Source of the DNA: Lineolata rhizophorae
Taxonomy: Eukaryota; Ascomycota; Dothideomycetes; Lineolatales; Lineolataceae
Length of the DNA: 64,000 nucleotides
Reading direction: 5' to 3'
Assembly: GCA_010093515.1 (NCBI GenBank)
Contig: MU001705.1
Coordinates: 132,924 to 196,923 of the forward strand
Shown in pieces: positions 32,168 to 43,199 of the stretch (position 1 is the first letter of the stretch; each line of letters opens with the position of its first letter). A model generated the notes under the pieces. That model made no database searches. It saw only the letters and a list, made by a program, of their open reading frames with translations, and had not been told where the DNA came from. Position numbers and translations under genes: made by a program.

Positions 32168-33662
32168 TTACATCTCACCGCACTGGGCGATCACGACGTC
32201 CATGTTGGGCTTCTCCCTCGTCGTCCGCACGTTCTCCACCTTGCGCACCACGTCCATGCCGTCCACCACCTTGCCGAAGACGACGTGCTTGTTGTTCAGG
32301 TACGGCGTCGGCACCGTCGTGACGAAGAACTGGCACCCGTTTGTGTCCTTGCCGGAGTTCTAGAAAACCGCATGCAAAGCAAAATAATTAGGGGGTCTCG
32401 TTTCAGGAAGGGAATTTTTTTTTTTATCGATCGTCGCTGAACAGGTTTATTGGAGGACTGAATGGCAGAATCCTCCTGGTTTTCTAGAAAAAAAGGGGAA
32501 AGGAAGAGAAAGAGAGAGAGAAAGAGATAGCGTACCGCCATGCTGAGTAGTCCAGGCGTGTCGTGTTTCAGGAGGAAGTTCTCGTCGGCGAATGAGCGGG
32601 TGCCATAGATGCAAGTGGAGCCCGTGCCGTCGCCGTTAAGGAAATCACCACCCTACAATTTCTCTCAGTCAGATCATTTCTCAATTGCCCTTTTAGCAGC
32701 GCGCGCCTATAGCGCGTTATTTTTTTTTCTCCAAACCGGCCCCCGAGTAGACCACATTTTGCATGCGGCGAAGCCAAGAGGATGCATTTTCTTTGCGCGC
32801 AGCTTACCTGAATCATGAAATCCTTAATCTGTCATACCAGCCACGACCCGTGGTAAGCCGTTAGCGCCGCTCCACCTAAAAATCCCACCCCATGCTTTCA
32901 TCCCCCGCATACGGGTACCCAGCGCGATCGTGCAGCGTCCCTGGCGTGCCTGCGAGCGAACGGACGAGCCGCTCGCTAGCCGCCCGGCGCAAGTGTGCGC
33001 CCGCCAAGGCATGCAGTCTGGAGGACCACCTAGGTACCCACTCTAAGGAGAACACGACGGGTAAAAGATGGGATAGGAACTCACGACGCGGTGGAACTTG
33101 GAGCCCTTGTAGCCCTGGGGCCGGCCCTGGGGGTTCTTGGTCTCGCCGGTGCAGAAGCGGCGGAAGTTCTCGGCCGTCCGGGGCGTCACGTCGGCGAAGA
33201 GCTCCATCTTGACGCGGCCGAGCGGTTCGCCTTGAAGGTGTGCAGCCGGGTGGGCAAACAATTAATGTTTCATCTTGAAGGCGGCAGCGGACTCGTGACG
33301 TAGAGCACGGTCTGCCGCATAGTGCGTGATAGCGATGCGGTATAGGGTCTGGTGAACGAGGGGGACGGGTAGCGGACACTGCGCCCGTTTGCGACTGTTT
33401 GCGCTATAGTGGCGGGTGTGTTTGGTGGATAGGGTAAGTAGGCGAGAAACGCGCGTCCCGTGCATGTAAGGCGCGCATTGTACGGGGTACGGGCTTTTTT
33501 TTTGCATTTGGAATTTTGGGCTAAATCACTCAGGAAGGAGGGGTTGAGGCTGTGCAATTGGCGCAGACGACGAGCGGAAGCGACGGCAAAAATGAACTCA
33601 CCACCTAACGTGATGTCAAAGAAGACAATCGGATTCTCATTCGCGGGGGCAGGCGACGCCAT
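32168..33662 (-). CDS. PPIH: Cyclophilin, PPIH type (spliceosomal peptidyl-prolyl isomerase)
   Basis: Predicted 178-aa single-domain cyclophilin closest to PPIH (fungal Cyp3), a U4/U6-snRNP-associated peptidyl-prolyl cis-trans isomerase. Exons (- strand): 33662-33602, 33230-33085, 32828-32808, 32652-32536, 32359-32168 (537 nt). The product reads [40 protein letters not shown], the [10 protein letters not shown] active-site strand, IKDFMIQ from a 21-nt exon, [28 protein letters not shown] and ends IAQCGEM. Catalytic Arg (FHRV), Phe (CQFF) and His (NKHVVFG) are present. The substrate-loop Trp of PPIA is not retained. Introns are long for this window (371, 256, 155 and 176 nt). The gene shares a 1.9-kb upstream region with the RING gene. 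Confidence 0.95.
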
Positions 33663-35545
33663 GGCGAATGGGTGGATAGGTAGGGTTCGGCAGTAGCGTT
33701 GGTGCTATTGTTGTCGCAAAGGTCAGAAAGGATGGAGGCGCGGAGTGAGCATAGGTGCTCAGCCCGCAGGGCCCGCTAGAAAGAGAAGGGTCCAAAAAGC
33801 TAAGCGCGGATGATGCGATCTGCGCGACGCAAGTGGTCGTATCTAAGCAATAGGCGTAACGTACGGGAGCGGCTGATGCTTGTAGGGGACAGAAACGATG
33901 TGTGTGTGCGACCGTGAAGCGGTTTGGTGCGAGCGGAGGCAGCGCAGGTGTGGCGCACGCATGAAGGCCGTGTTTGTACTATTGCGCGCCCCAGGCTCGA
34001 AAGGGAAAAGCGCAGCGTGCTCTGCATCAGACAGAGGTGCGCACGCGGGGCCCATCCTTGCGGTGGCTGTTGTGTTGTTCCTGGACGGATGCCGTCTGTG
34101 TCTTGTGTCCTTGCAAACGGCGTTCAGAAACAGACCGGAGCTCCGGTCGCGGCATTGTCGTTTCTGTCCTTTGTCTCGTGGGTGAGAGCGACGGTTGCCA
34201 CGAGGTGTCAGAGGTCTGGGCGGAGATGTCTCTGTAAAGAGCACGAAGACCGCCGCTGTGCGCCGGAAAGCAGAGCGGCGGAGACCAGGTGGCTTGCTGC
34301 CTGTGGACGCTCGGGCGGGGGCCTCCCAGGCCCCGCCCAGCAAGGCAAGTCCAGCGCCCGGGCGCCCCTACCTCGCGGCTCGTCTCCGCACTGTGGAAGG
34401 CGCGGCGCGGCGGCCGTGCCTGCGATGGCGGAACCAAAGGGAAATCGCGCACCCGCTATTGCCAGCAAGTCGCTGCTACGTTCACGGGTTGCGCTTGGGC
34501 AAAACGGCGAAGAAGCTGCCAGCTCGACCGGTCCAGCCCTGGCCGCGTCGTCACATTGAGGGTGTTCGGGGCCTGGGCAGGCTTTGTTCCGCCGTGCGCT
34601 CCTGCCACTCGCGCAGCCCGCAGAAGGACCCCCTGCCGCCCCCAGCCCTTTTTTCGTTGCTCCCTCTCCTCTCACCACACCACACCACGCCCGAGCGCGT
34701 GCACTTAGCCGGCCGCCTGCCGTCACACTCATCACCATCGCCGACGACCCTTCTCGCGCCTCGTCGCGGGCCTCAACGCAGCACCAGCAGCACAGAAAGC
34801 GAAGCGTCGCGCCGCTCCCGCCCCGGCCCAGCGCCCGCCCGCCGGGCCCCGTCGATCAGCGGTCGCCTGCCCCGTCCCCGACCGGATCCCAGTCCCGCGG
34901 CTGCCGTAGTTGCCGCTTGCCGTCCGCCGGCCAGCCAACCCGAGCGTCGTGCCCTCCACCAGCGGCCCTGCTTCGACCACTCCGCCCGTTACGGCGTTGC
35001 CACTTTGAGTCGTCCAAACGCCCCAAGCCGTCACTCCCTCTTTACCATCCGCGCCCGTTGATAGTCCAATCCTGCTTTTCGCCAAATCCCCCCAAAGCCC
35101 CCATTCCACCGGACCAAAGTCCGTCGCCGCAACTCGGCCGTTCGCCGCGACCGGCCCCCTTCAGGCCCATGTCCTAGGCGTCATTATTCATCCGCCTCCT
35201 CCGCCCTACCAGCGAGCCCGTTTCCGCCACCATTCGCCCAGCCTCTGCAAACTTCGAGCGGAGCCGGTCGGAGCCTCGCCCAAGTACTAACACAGGCCTT
35301 TCGACGTTCCGCTCGACGCGTGGAGAGCGAGTGCGGCCCTGCCGATCCGGCGCCGGAAACTGAAATCATCGACCCGAGTTGGCCAGCTGACCCGCGCTGT
35401 CTCTGCGCGACGCACCCCAACCTCGCTCTCCCATACTTCTTGCTTAGGGAACCCGGCACCCCTCGCTCCTGCCCACCGGATGTCAATGGAAGCGTGCTGC
35501 AGCGTCATCTGAGCACCCCGACTCCCCCAACGCACGCACGACAAG
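33663..35545. promoter_or_regulatory. Divergent upstream region PPIH/RING gene
   Basis: About 1.9 kb between start codons. The part from about 34600 to 35540 is strongly pyrimidine-rich on the + strand and resembles a long 5' leader of the RING gene. Several overlapping frames (up to 288 codons, 34195-35061) are compositional and have no domain. It may include an unrecognised small gene or 5' UTR introns. Confidence 0.45.
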
Positions 35546-37133
35546 ATGGCATCCGCAACGGCCACGGAGCTGCCGCCCGCGCAGACTTCCCAGGGCAGCG
35601 ACGACCACGACAGCGGGCCGACCAGCTCGCCGCTTCTCTTCTTCGTCGCGCTCGGTTTTGGCGTCGTCTTCACAAATCTATGGTACGTTGGACCGTCAGC
35701 TGGACGTCATTCGCGGGCGGGACGGATGCACTCTTAATCTAACCACGTTTGTGTGACGCAGGATCATCGTGGGCGTCAAATACTGCTTCCGATACAACCA
35801 GCGTAATCGACAAGCGAGAGCAGCGCTTGATGGAGAGACGATCGATCTGAACGCCGTGCCTCGTCCTCACCGACGCCGACGAGAAAAGAAGTTGATGACG
35901 ATGGAAGAAGTGAATGAGCGATTTCCATTAACTAAATACAAGACTTGGAAAGCCGGACGAGAACAGGACGGCTTGCCGACGGCAGGAGGCATCACAACTT
36001 CGCCGAGTCGAGCTCCCAGCGTCAAGGACGTTGACGCCGTCACGGCAACGAACGAGACACGTCGCTCCGGCGACACAGCACGACCGGGAACGGCACACTC
36101 AAGTCGTGATTCGGATCAAGGAGGCACGGCCGAGCAACCACAACCCCAGCCGAGCCAATCTACGGAGCAACAGGGTACTGAAGCAGGACCTAAGCCTGAG
36201 GATAAACCGGAAGGCGAAAAGCCCTCGACAACCGCACATCTGGAGAAGGTCCAAACGGCCGTTAGCACCATCGCCGAGCCCAACCAGCAGCGCAACAGTA
36301 CCACCACCACGACTGCCGCCGAGCAACCTGCCGCCACCCAACGACAGGCTTCCACCGTCACCGACGGCGACGAGACCGACGACGACGACCCCATCCGCAC
36401 CGCCGCGGCGCCCGAGATGCTCGGCGAGCCCGGCGACACGTGCGCCATCTGCCTCGAGACGATCGAGGACGACGAAGACGTGCGCGGCTTGACGTGCGGC
36501 CACGCCTTCCACGCCTCGTGTGTCGACCCCTGGCTCACGTCGCGCCGCGCCTGCTGCCCGCTCTGCAAGGCCGACTACTACGTGCCGAAGCCGCGGGCCG
36601 AGAACTTCGACGCCGCCCTCGCCGCCGCCGCCGGAGTCGGCCCGGCCGACCCCAACGCAATGCCGACGGGCCGTCGTAACCCCGGCGGCGCGGGAATCTC
36701 GGTCGGCGGCCTCCGCGTCAACTTGCCCTCCCCGCCCCAGGTCTGGATCGGCTCGCGTACCGGCTTCAGCGGCGTCAGGCCCCGCATGCTGTGGTTGGTG
36801 CCCTCGTCGGCCTCGCCGGCCTCACCAGCCGCCGCGCGGCAGAGCACGGGCGCCCGTTCGCAGGCTGCTGTTAGCAGCAATAACAACTACTCGCTCGCGA
36901 CACCGCCGCCGCCGTCGGGGCAATCGGCGAACATGACGGGCGCTGCGTCGGGAGGAAATACCGCGTCGGCGCCGGCGTCGCAGCGGCAGGGGCGCCGCGC
37001 GAGGTTGTTCGGCTTGGGCGTGCCGCGCTTGCCGCGCATGCCGTTTCGGGGGGATCGGACGGGAGGGGCGAGCCCGGGCGAGCTGGAGGCGGGGAGGGCG
37101 ACACAGCGCGGAGCGACAACGACGACGTCATGA
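35546..37133 (+). CDS. Membrane-anchored RING-H2 E3 ubiquitin ligase
   Basis: Predicted 502-aa RING-H2 protein. Exons: 35546-35682 and 35762-37133; the 79-nt intron has a CTAAC branch and interrupts the single transmembrane segment PLLFFVALGFGVVFTNLW-IIVGVKYCF (about residues 28-54). Next comes a basic, conserved fungal stretch with RRRREKKLMTMEEVNERFP and a long disordered Ser/Thr/Pro region. The RING is at about residues 273-317: CAICLE, EDVRGLTCGHAFHASCVDPW and CCPLC, with C-H-H spacing of the H2 type. The C-terminal region is disordered with a basic patch (RQGRRARLFGLG). It probably ubiquitinates membrane proteins in the secretory or vacuolar system; the target is unknown. Confidence 0.88.
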
Positions 37134-40100
37134 CAACAGAGGAGTAGTTGGATTGCGCGCGTTTGAGACAGGGATCGTTGGTGTTGGTTCCTATCTCTGT
37201 TTCTGTGGGTTGACTGTTGGAGACATGATGTTGTCATCGTCTCCTAGTCCGCGGCACACCTTTTTTCCACTGGACTACTACTAGTATGGCGCTCACGACC
37301 ACATGCACGACGACTTGTTAGCACGAGTTCCTTACCTTTGCTATACCTTTGCCGTACCATACCCGATACCTCTATTTTTTTTTTCCCCCTGACTCTCCCG
37401 TCTTCTTGTGCCTAGTACCGCGCTACCAACCGCATTGGCGTTAATCGGCGATTTTCTTCCCATTCGGCGGCTGGTCTTTTTTTTTCCTCTGGCTCCAACC
37501 CCTTCAAGTCTGGATTAGCGGGTCATGCTCTCCCTTTTTTTCTTGCGCCAGGTTTGGGGGGTATTATAGTATTGGCAGGACTGGCTGGACGGACGGGCCT
37601 TGGGGTGTCAGAGCAGCCTAGCCTGGTGTGGTTTCTTGAGAGAGTTTTTCTTTTGGTTTTTGATTTTGCGACTTCCTTTTTCCCTCGCTTTGCGAGTACA
37701 GGCTGGCTGGCTTACATGTCGGGGTTTATCTTGGTTTGGGTTTATCTTGGACCTTTTTCTCCCTCTTCTTTTTTTGTTTGTGGCCCGAGTTCTTAGTATT
37801 TGGTATTGACCGTGTATTCTGAAGGACGGATGGAAATCGATTTGCAGCGGAGCTTTTCTGGACTTTTTTTTGAGGGGGGAGCATTCTCTCCTGCCTTTTT
37901 ATTTTGCTTTGGCCCCCTTTTTTGGCGAGGTCGAGCGCGGAGCGGGTGTGCCGTCGTTGGTGATGGACTCGGAAGAGACGCCTGCATGCGCCGTTCCTGT
38001 CATCGTGGCATGAGAAGAGACGACAGACGTCTGGACGCGCGTTGCAGCACCCGGGAGTCCTTACTCTTTGTGTTTTCGAGCCACCGCGGATTTTTTGCCT
38101 TCCTCTACAACTTCACCTCCTATGGCCTCACATATTCTCCGCTCTTTGCTCGTGTGCCCGCACATACGCCTGGTGTTTTCTGCCCTTGTTGTTCGGCAGA
38201 CGCGAGGCCGCACTGCGGCGCTTCTGGAACGCGCTCACTTGCGCCTGTTGCACGTCTGCCCCCCTGGCCCCAGCTTCTGGTGCGGCGTTGGCAGCGACGG
38301 GGGATTTGCCCCTAGTCAGCCCTTGTGTGCACGCGCGGCTGAGCGGGCGGGTAAGCGGGCGGTGCTTGTGGGAGAGTGGAGGCGTTGGGGACTGAGGAGA
38401 AGAGGATTGGGCGGGGCCTGGAGAGAGGTGGAGGATCCGAGACGATACGTCTTATAGTACATATGGTTTTTGGTTTTTTTTTTTTCTTTTTAGGGGTGGA
38501 GGCGGAGTGGATGCGGTGGTGCTTGCATGGGTAGATAGACGGGATTTGCGTTTATAAAAGATGTTTTTGCTCTTGTATGTTGTGCCTGTTGGGTGCGTGC
38601 TGTGTTCGGGGCGGGGTTTGTGATGTTGTGAATGGGATGTGGGTGTGGACTGGGGCGGTTTGGGGGGCAGAGAAGGTTTTGGAGGTGGGGGTAAGTAGGT
38701 CGAGGTGCGGTCAAGAGGAAGAATGGAAGAATGGGTGAAGGGAGGAGGCTAGTATTTGCCGGGGGCGTTGTCCACTAACTGCATATCTGCTACTACTTAC
38801 CCAATGATCACCGTTCCTGGATAGGATACGGAGCTCTCCGGTAAACTATGTCCGAACATGCTTCCTGTCAAATCCCCTGACAGCCCAGAACAACACTCAC
38901 TACCTAGTCCAGACTACCTCTGAAAGCAAAGGGTTGCCCAGATGGGACTTGGCAGAACTATGAGCGGAGCTTCTCAAACCAATGTCTAGATTGCCAAAAT
39001 CCTAGCACGTGGAATCGATGTCGGACCGACCTCCCACCCTACTAGGTAGACTGCCGATGGGCATGGGAAGCTGTTTTGCGTCCCGCCTGTCGCGGTATCT
39101 GCAATTGACGCGAGGGCTTTTTTTTTTGTTACTGATCGCCCGCTCAATTGCGTCTCGATCGACTTCTGCATTCGAAGATATCCGCTTTACACCCGGCCAT
39201 ATCGCGGGATTTGGAATCACCACGAGCGCCTTGGTGCCGGCCAACTATTCAATTGAGCTGCTACTCGATTCCCTCGTTCGTAGATCCTTATGCCGATCGA
39301 GCAATGTCTAACAGCAGCGATTGTCACCTGGGCTATCGTATGCCGGGCATCACTGCGTATTCCCGACGCTTCGGTGTGAGACCCCCCTCAATTGAGTTGC
39401 AGAAACCGCGTGGCCGTCTGGAAACAACGCTGACTCGATCAGTGTACGTGCCAAGCTACGGGCAGACAGTCTCTCGGGCCCCCCGTCTTTGACGCTCCGG
39501 ATTTCGGACTCTCGACATCCCCCCAACGGCAGCTTGTCATTCGTGCACAAGCAAGCTCATGGCACGTCGCTTCGGCGCCGGCATGGTGCTGACAAGAACT
39601 GCTCGGAGCGTGCTACGTCTGTGGTGCTGTCAAAAACGAAAGCGGCGTACCATTTACTCCAAACGGAAAAGTCGTGAAGCGTGGCTCTTCTGGAGGGATT
39701 TTGCCGATCACCGGTGAACACTACCGCCGCACGTGCGTTGCCTGCGAGATGCCCATCTGAAACTATCAGCCGCGGTGAAGTGCCTATGTATAAGCGGCAT
39801 CTGAGGAAGGCACGCAGGTCGTTTATTGGACGAAATGGAAATTAGAAATTGTTCTCGACGGGAAGTGGAGACTGTTATCTGCATGTCTTGCTGCGGGTAT
39901 TACTAAGGTTAACTGAGCTTATTCATTGGCCTGTTGGTCCCACGGGATGGACGGCTTAGTGATACTGAGAAAGTGAGACATTCTTCACGTGATACTCATT
40001 GAAGGCACCACGGGGACTCCAAACATGATACGATGCCGTGTTGGACTGGACAGACGTGCTTCCGCATTCTAAGACAAGCTCGGCGAGTCCGAGGAGCTTC

Positions 40101-40604
40101 AAGATCTTGGCGCGGGCTTGGGGAATATGGGACATCAAAGTACAGAGCATGTCCGTAGTGTTCAGAATCGCGGCGTGAATGATGAATTTGGAGGGCTTTT
40201 ATAATTCCATTGAAGCATTCAAAGTACATACATCGAATTAGATTGCCCGTTACGCAATGTCTAACCGTCTTAGTGCCCGCCCTAGATCCCTTCCGAGAAG
40301 GAATAAGTGCACAAAACCACGCTGTACTATGTACAGACAAATGTAATGACCCGGTCCAGCGAGACTTGCGAGACCGAAAACGCCATACCATGCAGGCCAC
40401 GTCTGATGATGGAGTACAAAAAAACCAGAAATGTAGAGTGATGAGCTCAGAACCTCAACGCGCCCCAAATATCAGAATTTGAGTTCGAATATCTTTTTAT
40501 ATCTCCAAGCAGCGCCTTACCTTTACCCTATATGCATTTTCCTGAGTTAATAATGCCACTCCGGAAAGGGAATCCAATATTCCCCGCGGTCGAAGCCTAC
40601 CTCT
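37134..40604. other. Large intergenic region between convergent genes
   Basis: About 3.5 kb. 37134-38760 is T-rich and GT-rich on the + strand and contains poly-T tracts (37370, 37480, 37870, 38470); it may be a long 3' UTR. 38760-40604 contains short frames up to 134 codons without domain similarity on either strand. No transposon ends, tRNA or rRNA recognised. A decayed gene cannot be excluded around 39000-39700. Confidence 0.4.
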
Positions 40605-42325
40605 TCATGCCCACGCACCCACCAGCGCCATCAATCCTGCGCCGGCTACCACGGACGCGCACGCCTCGATCCGGCGCCTCCCCCTCAAGCTCTCATAACT
40701 CGCGTCGCTCAGGAAGTCCTCAGCCAGCAACTCGACGAGCCCCGCAAACAGCAGCAACCCCGAGCTGATGGCGTTCATGACGCCGACGGTCAGCAGCCCC
40801 GTCTGGCTCGCCGGGTCGTAGAGGTTGTGGATGCCGAGGCCGATGGCCTGGCCGACGGGCGTGGTGGTGCCGTAGGCGAGCGCCATGAGCCAGGGGCGCG
40901 GCGATGCGGCGGGGAAGGAGAGCGCGGCGATGCGGGACCCGAGCGCGAGGCCCTCGAACGTCTGGTGGAAGGAGATGGCGACGAGGAGGATGATGAAGGG
41001 CGTGCCCGTCGACACGGACAGCGCCATGCCGATGAAGACGGAGTGGAAGAGGATGCCAGCCTCCAGAAGGAGGCATTGGAGAAGCATCTTGCGCTGCTGC
41101 GCGGCGGTGAGGGGTTGTTGTGAGGCGGTGCCGGGCGTAGCTGGGGCCTTGGGCACCGGGCGGTGGCGGTGACTCCCGTGTGCGAGGTCTAGAGCTCGAG
41201 GTCGGGCTTTCCGACTTGGCGCTAGCTCCGATAGCTCTAGGTCCGACTCCAAGTCGGAATCTAAGTCTGAATCTGAATTTCTGTCGGCTAACTCCGCCGC
41301 GTCTTCGGCGCCGAGCTCCGTTGAGCTACCTAATCCTCCTCGACCACTACGAGATGATCCTGCTTCCATTGACAGTAATGGTGATGCGCCTGCAACAAGG
41401 TTTTCGGAGGAGCCAGGGAGGCTGTTGAGTGCAATTGATGGGATACCTGAACCCGCAGCGGCCTGTTCATCTGGATCTCCACCAATTGGCGCCTGGCGAA
41501 AGCGCTTGAATGTGTCGCTACGAAACGAGGATGCCCGCGGCCGACCATTCGTAATATGACCATCTTCACCAGCGCCAGCGCCAGGCGTCACCACCAGCGT
41601 ATCGTACTCGGAGCCGTGTATGTGTCCGGCGCCGCGGGTCGCGAAGAACATCTCGATTCCAACGACTATGAGGACGGCCAACATGGCGATCAGCCCCGGC
41701 ATGGCCGGATAGCCCTCGTTCCAGAAAGGCGGGAGGCATTGGTCTGTCAGGGACACGAAGGCGGTAGGCAGGAGGTGGACGAATGCCGTTGCGATCAAGA
41801 CGCCGGTTCCGAAATGTCTAGACAGGAACAAGACTTGGTGCGGGACTGGCAGGCGCGGGAAGCGGCGCACAATTATGGGAAAGGAACATGCTGCACGTGG
41901 AAGTTCGCCGGAGTCGTTTCCGTCAGCCTTACGAGCCTGCGTGGAAGAGTTCCAGAACACAAGATGGGCTGAGGCGGGTGGCTTGGGGAGGGCAAAATGG
42001 GCCGATACGTGCAGATATATCAAGGGCTAATCAGCTCATACCAAGAGTGCTCAGGACGAGAATGAGGACCAAAGCAAAGACGTGCAGTGGTGTGTTGTAT
42101 GCCGCCCGGTTGGACCCGGAGCCGCACGGAGGCCGCCCATCGTGCTCCGACTGGCGTCGAAGGAGCTCCTGGCGAAGGAGCGCCGTCGGGATCTCCGCCC
42201 AGGAGTAACCAAAATCTGCAACGCAAGCCCGCGTTAGCCCGTGACGAATTGCAGTTCGTCGCTCGCGGCCGTCGTGACATACCGGGCGTTGGGGAATGGC
42301 CGGGAGCGTCAGGGCCAGCGGCCAT
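40605..42325 (-). CDS. ZIP family zinc/iron transporter
   Basis: Predicted 500-aa ZIP transporter that moves Zn2+ (or Fe2+) into the cytoplasm. Exons (- strand): 42325-42283, 42215-42042, 41890-40605. The first two short exons give the extracellular N-terminus (RRQSEHDGRPPCGSGSN) and TM1 (HVFALVLILVLSTLACSFPI). TM2 and TM3 follow with HFGTGVLIATAFVHLLPTAF and AMLAVLIVVGIEMFF. A long acidic and Ser-rich cytosolic loop carries a HGSHRHRP histidine cluster. The metal-binding helices are next: HSVFIGMALS (TM4) and HQTFEGLALGSRIA (TM5), then the final three helices ending LMALVGAWA. Intron 1 has a GGCTAAC branch site. Resembles plasma-membrane Zrt1/Zrt2 types, but the vacuolar type is not excluded. 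Confidence 0.93.
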
Positions 42326-43199
42326 CGCGCGCGGAGAGACCGGAGGTGCGGCGGCGAAGATGAGGCGGGTGCAGCAGCGCAAGGCGACTCAACATCGTCC
42401 TCGCACCGCGAGAGCCGACCCGGAAGGCGAGAATGAGGATGAAGACGCAGGCGACGACGCGGTAAAGGCGGAGGTAATCGTCGCGAGTACGGCGCGCGCC
42501 AGCGACTGGTCGCGCTCTTCCACTTCGAGCTTAAAGCCGTGCCAAGACTCCAACGACTATCGCGCCCCTCCCGGCACAGAAAAGTGAGCTCGGCGGGTTT
42601 CGGTGGCCATCTCTCCGCGACTGCTGGCCGTCCCCTCGGCGGTCGATCAGTTCTTCTGGCTGCGCTGTGACTTCGTCCGGCTTTAGGCCGATGTTTTATT
42701 CACTTCTTCGCCGTGCCGCTTTCCCCACAACAGAGCGTGGCCCCCGGGTCGTAGGCTGATTCACTCATGCGTACCAAGTCTCCGCTTACTGAGCGCCCGA
42801 AATTGCCTTTGTAATCGGCTCGCCACTCCGACAGCCTGGGATGCGCTAGCTAAACGGCTAAACATCGAAGATCCTCGTAATTTCGTTCTCGATTTCAGAT
42901 GATTACCGAGTACGTAGAGCTCTGGTCGCGAATTGGAGGCTTTAGCAATAGGGGTTGCCACAGACCGATGGACGCCCGCGTACGATAGTAAAAATACAGC
43001 CTGTGGCGCCGACGGCCAGTTCAGTCCGTTGCCTCGACGTTGTCTTGATTCCCGTATCCGGCGCATTGCTTGTGGTCCCAGAGGCCTCTCACGTTTCTCC
43101 TTCGCCATTCTGCACCTCGCTCTCCTGTGGCTGCTGCACCGTATTTTCCGTAGTCTGGTTTGCTTTTTTACGGCTCCTCAGTGCCCCGGGCAGCAAGTT
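42326..43199. promoter_or_regulatory. Divergent promoter region ZIP transporter/regulator
   Basis: About 870 bp between start codons of the ZIP gene (-) and the regulator gene (+). Open frames run through it from 42087 and 42933, but they have no domain similarity. I could not identify a Zap1-like element by eye. Confidence 0.45.

Noticed and set aside
34195-35061. 288-codon + strand frame upstream of the RING gene
   Set aside because: Pro/Arg/Ser-rich composition, overlaps other frames of similar length, no domain; better explained as leader or intergenic DNA.
38760-40604. Small frames between the RING and ZIP genes as possible genes
   Set aside because: None exceeds 134 codons, none has splice partners in phase or domain similarity.
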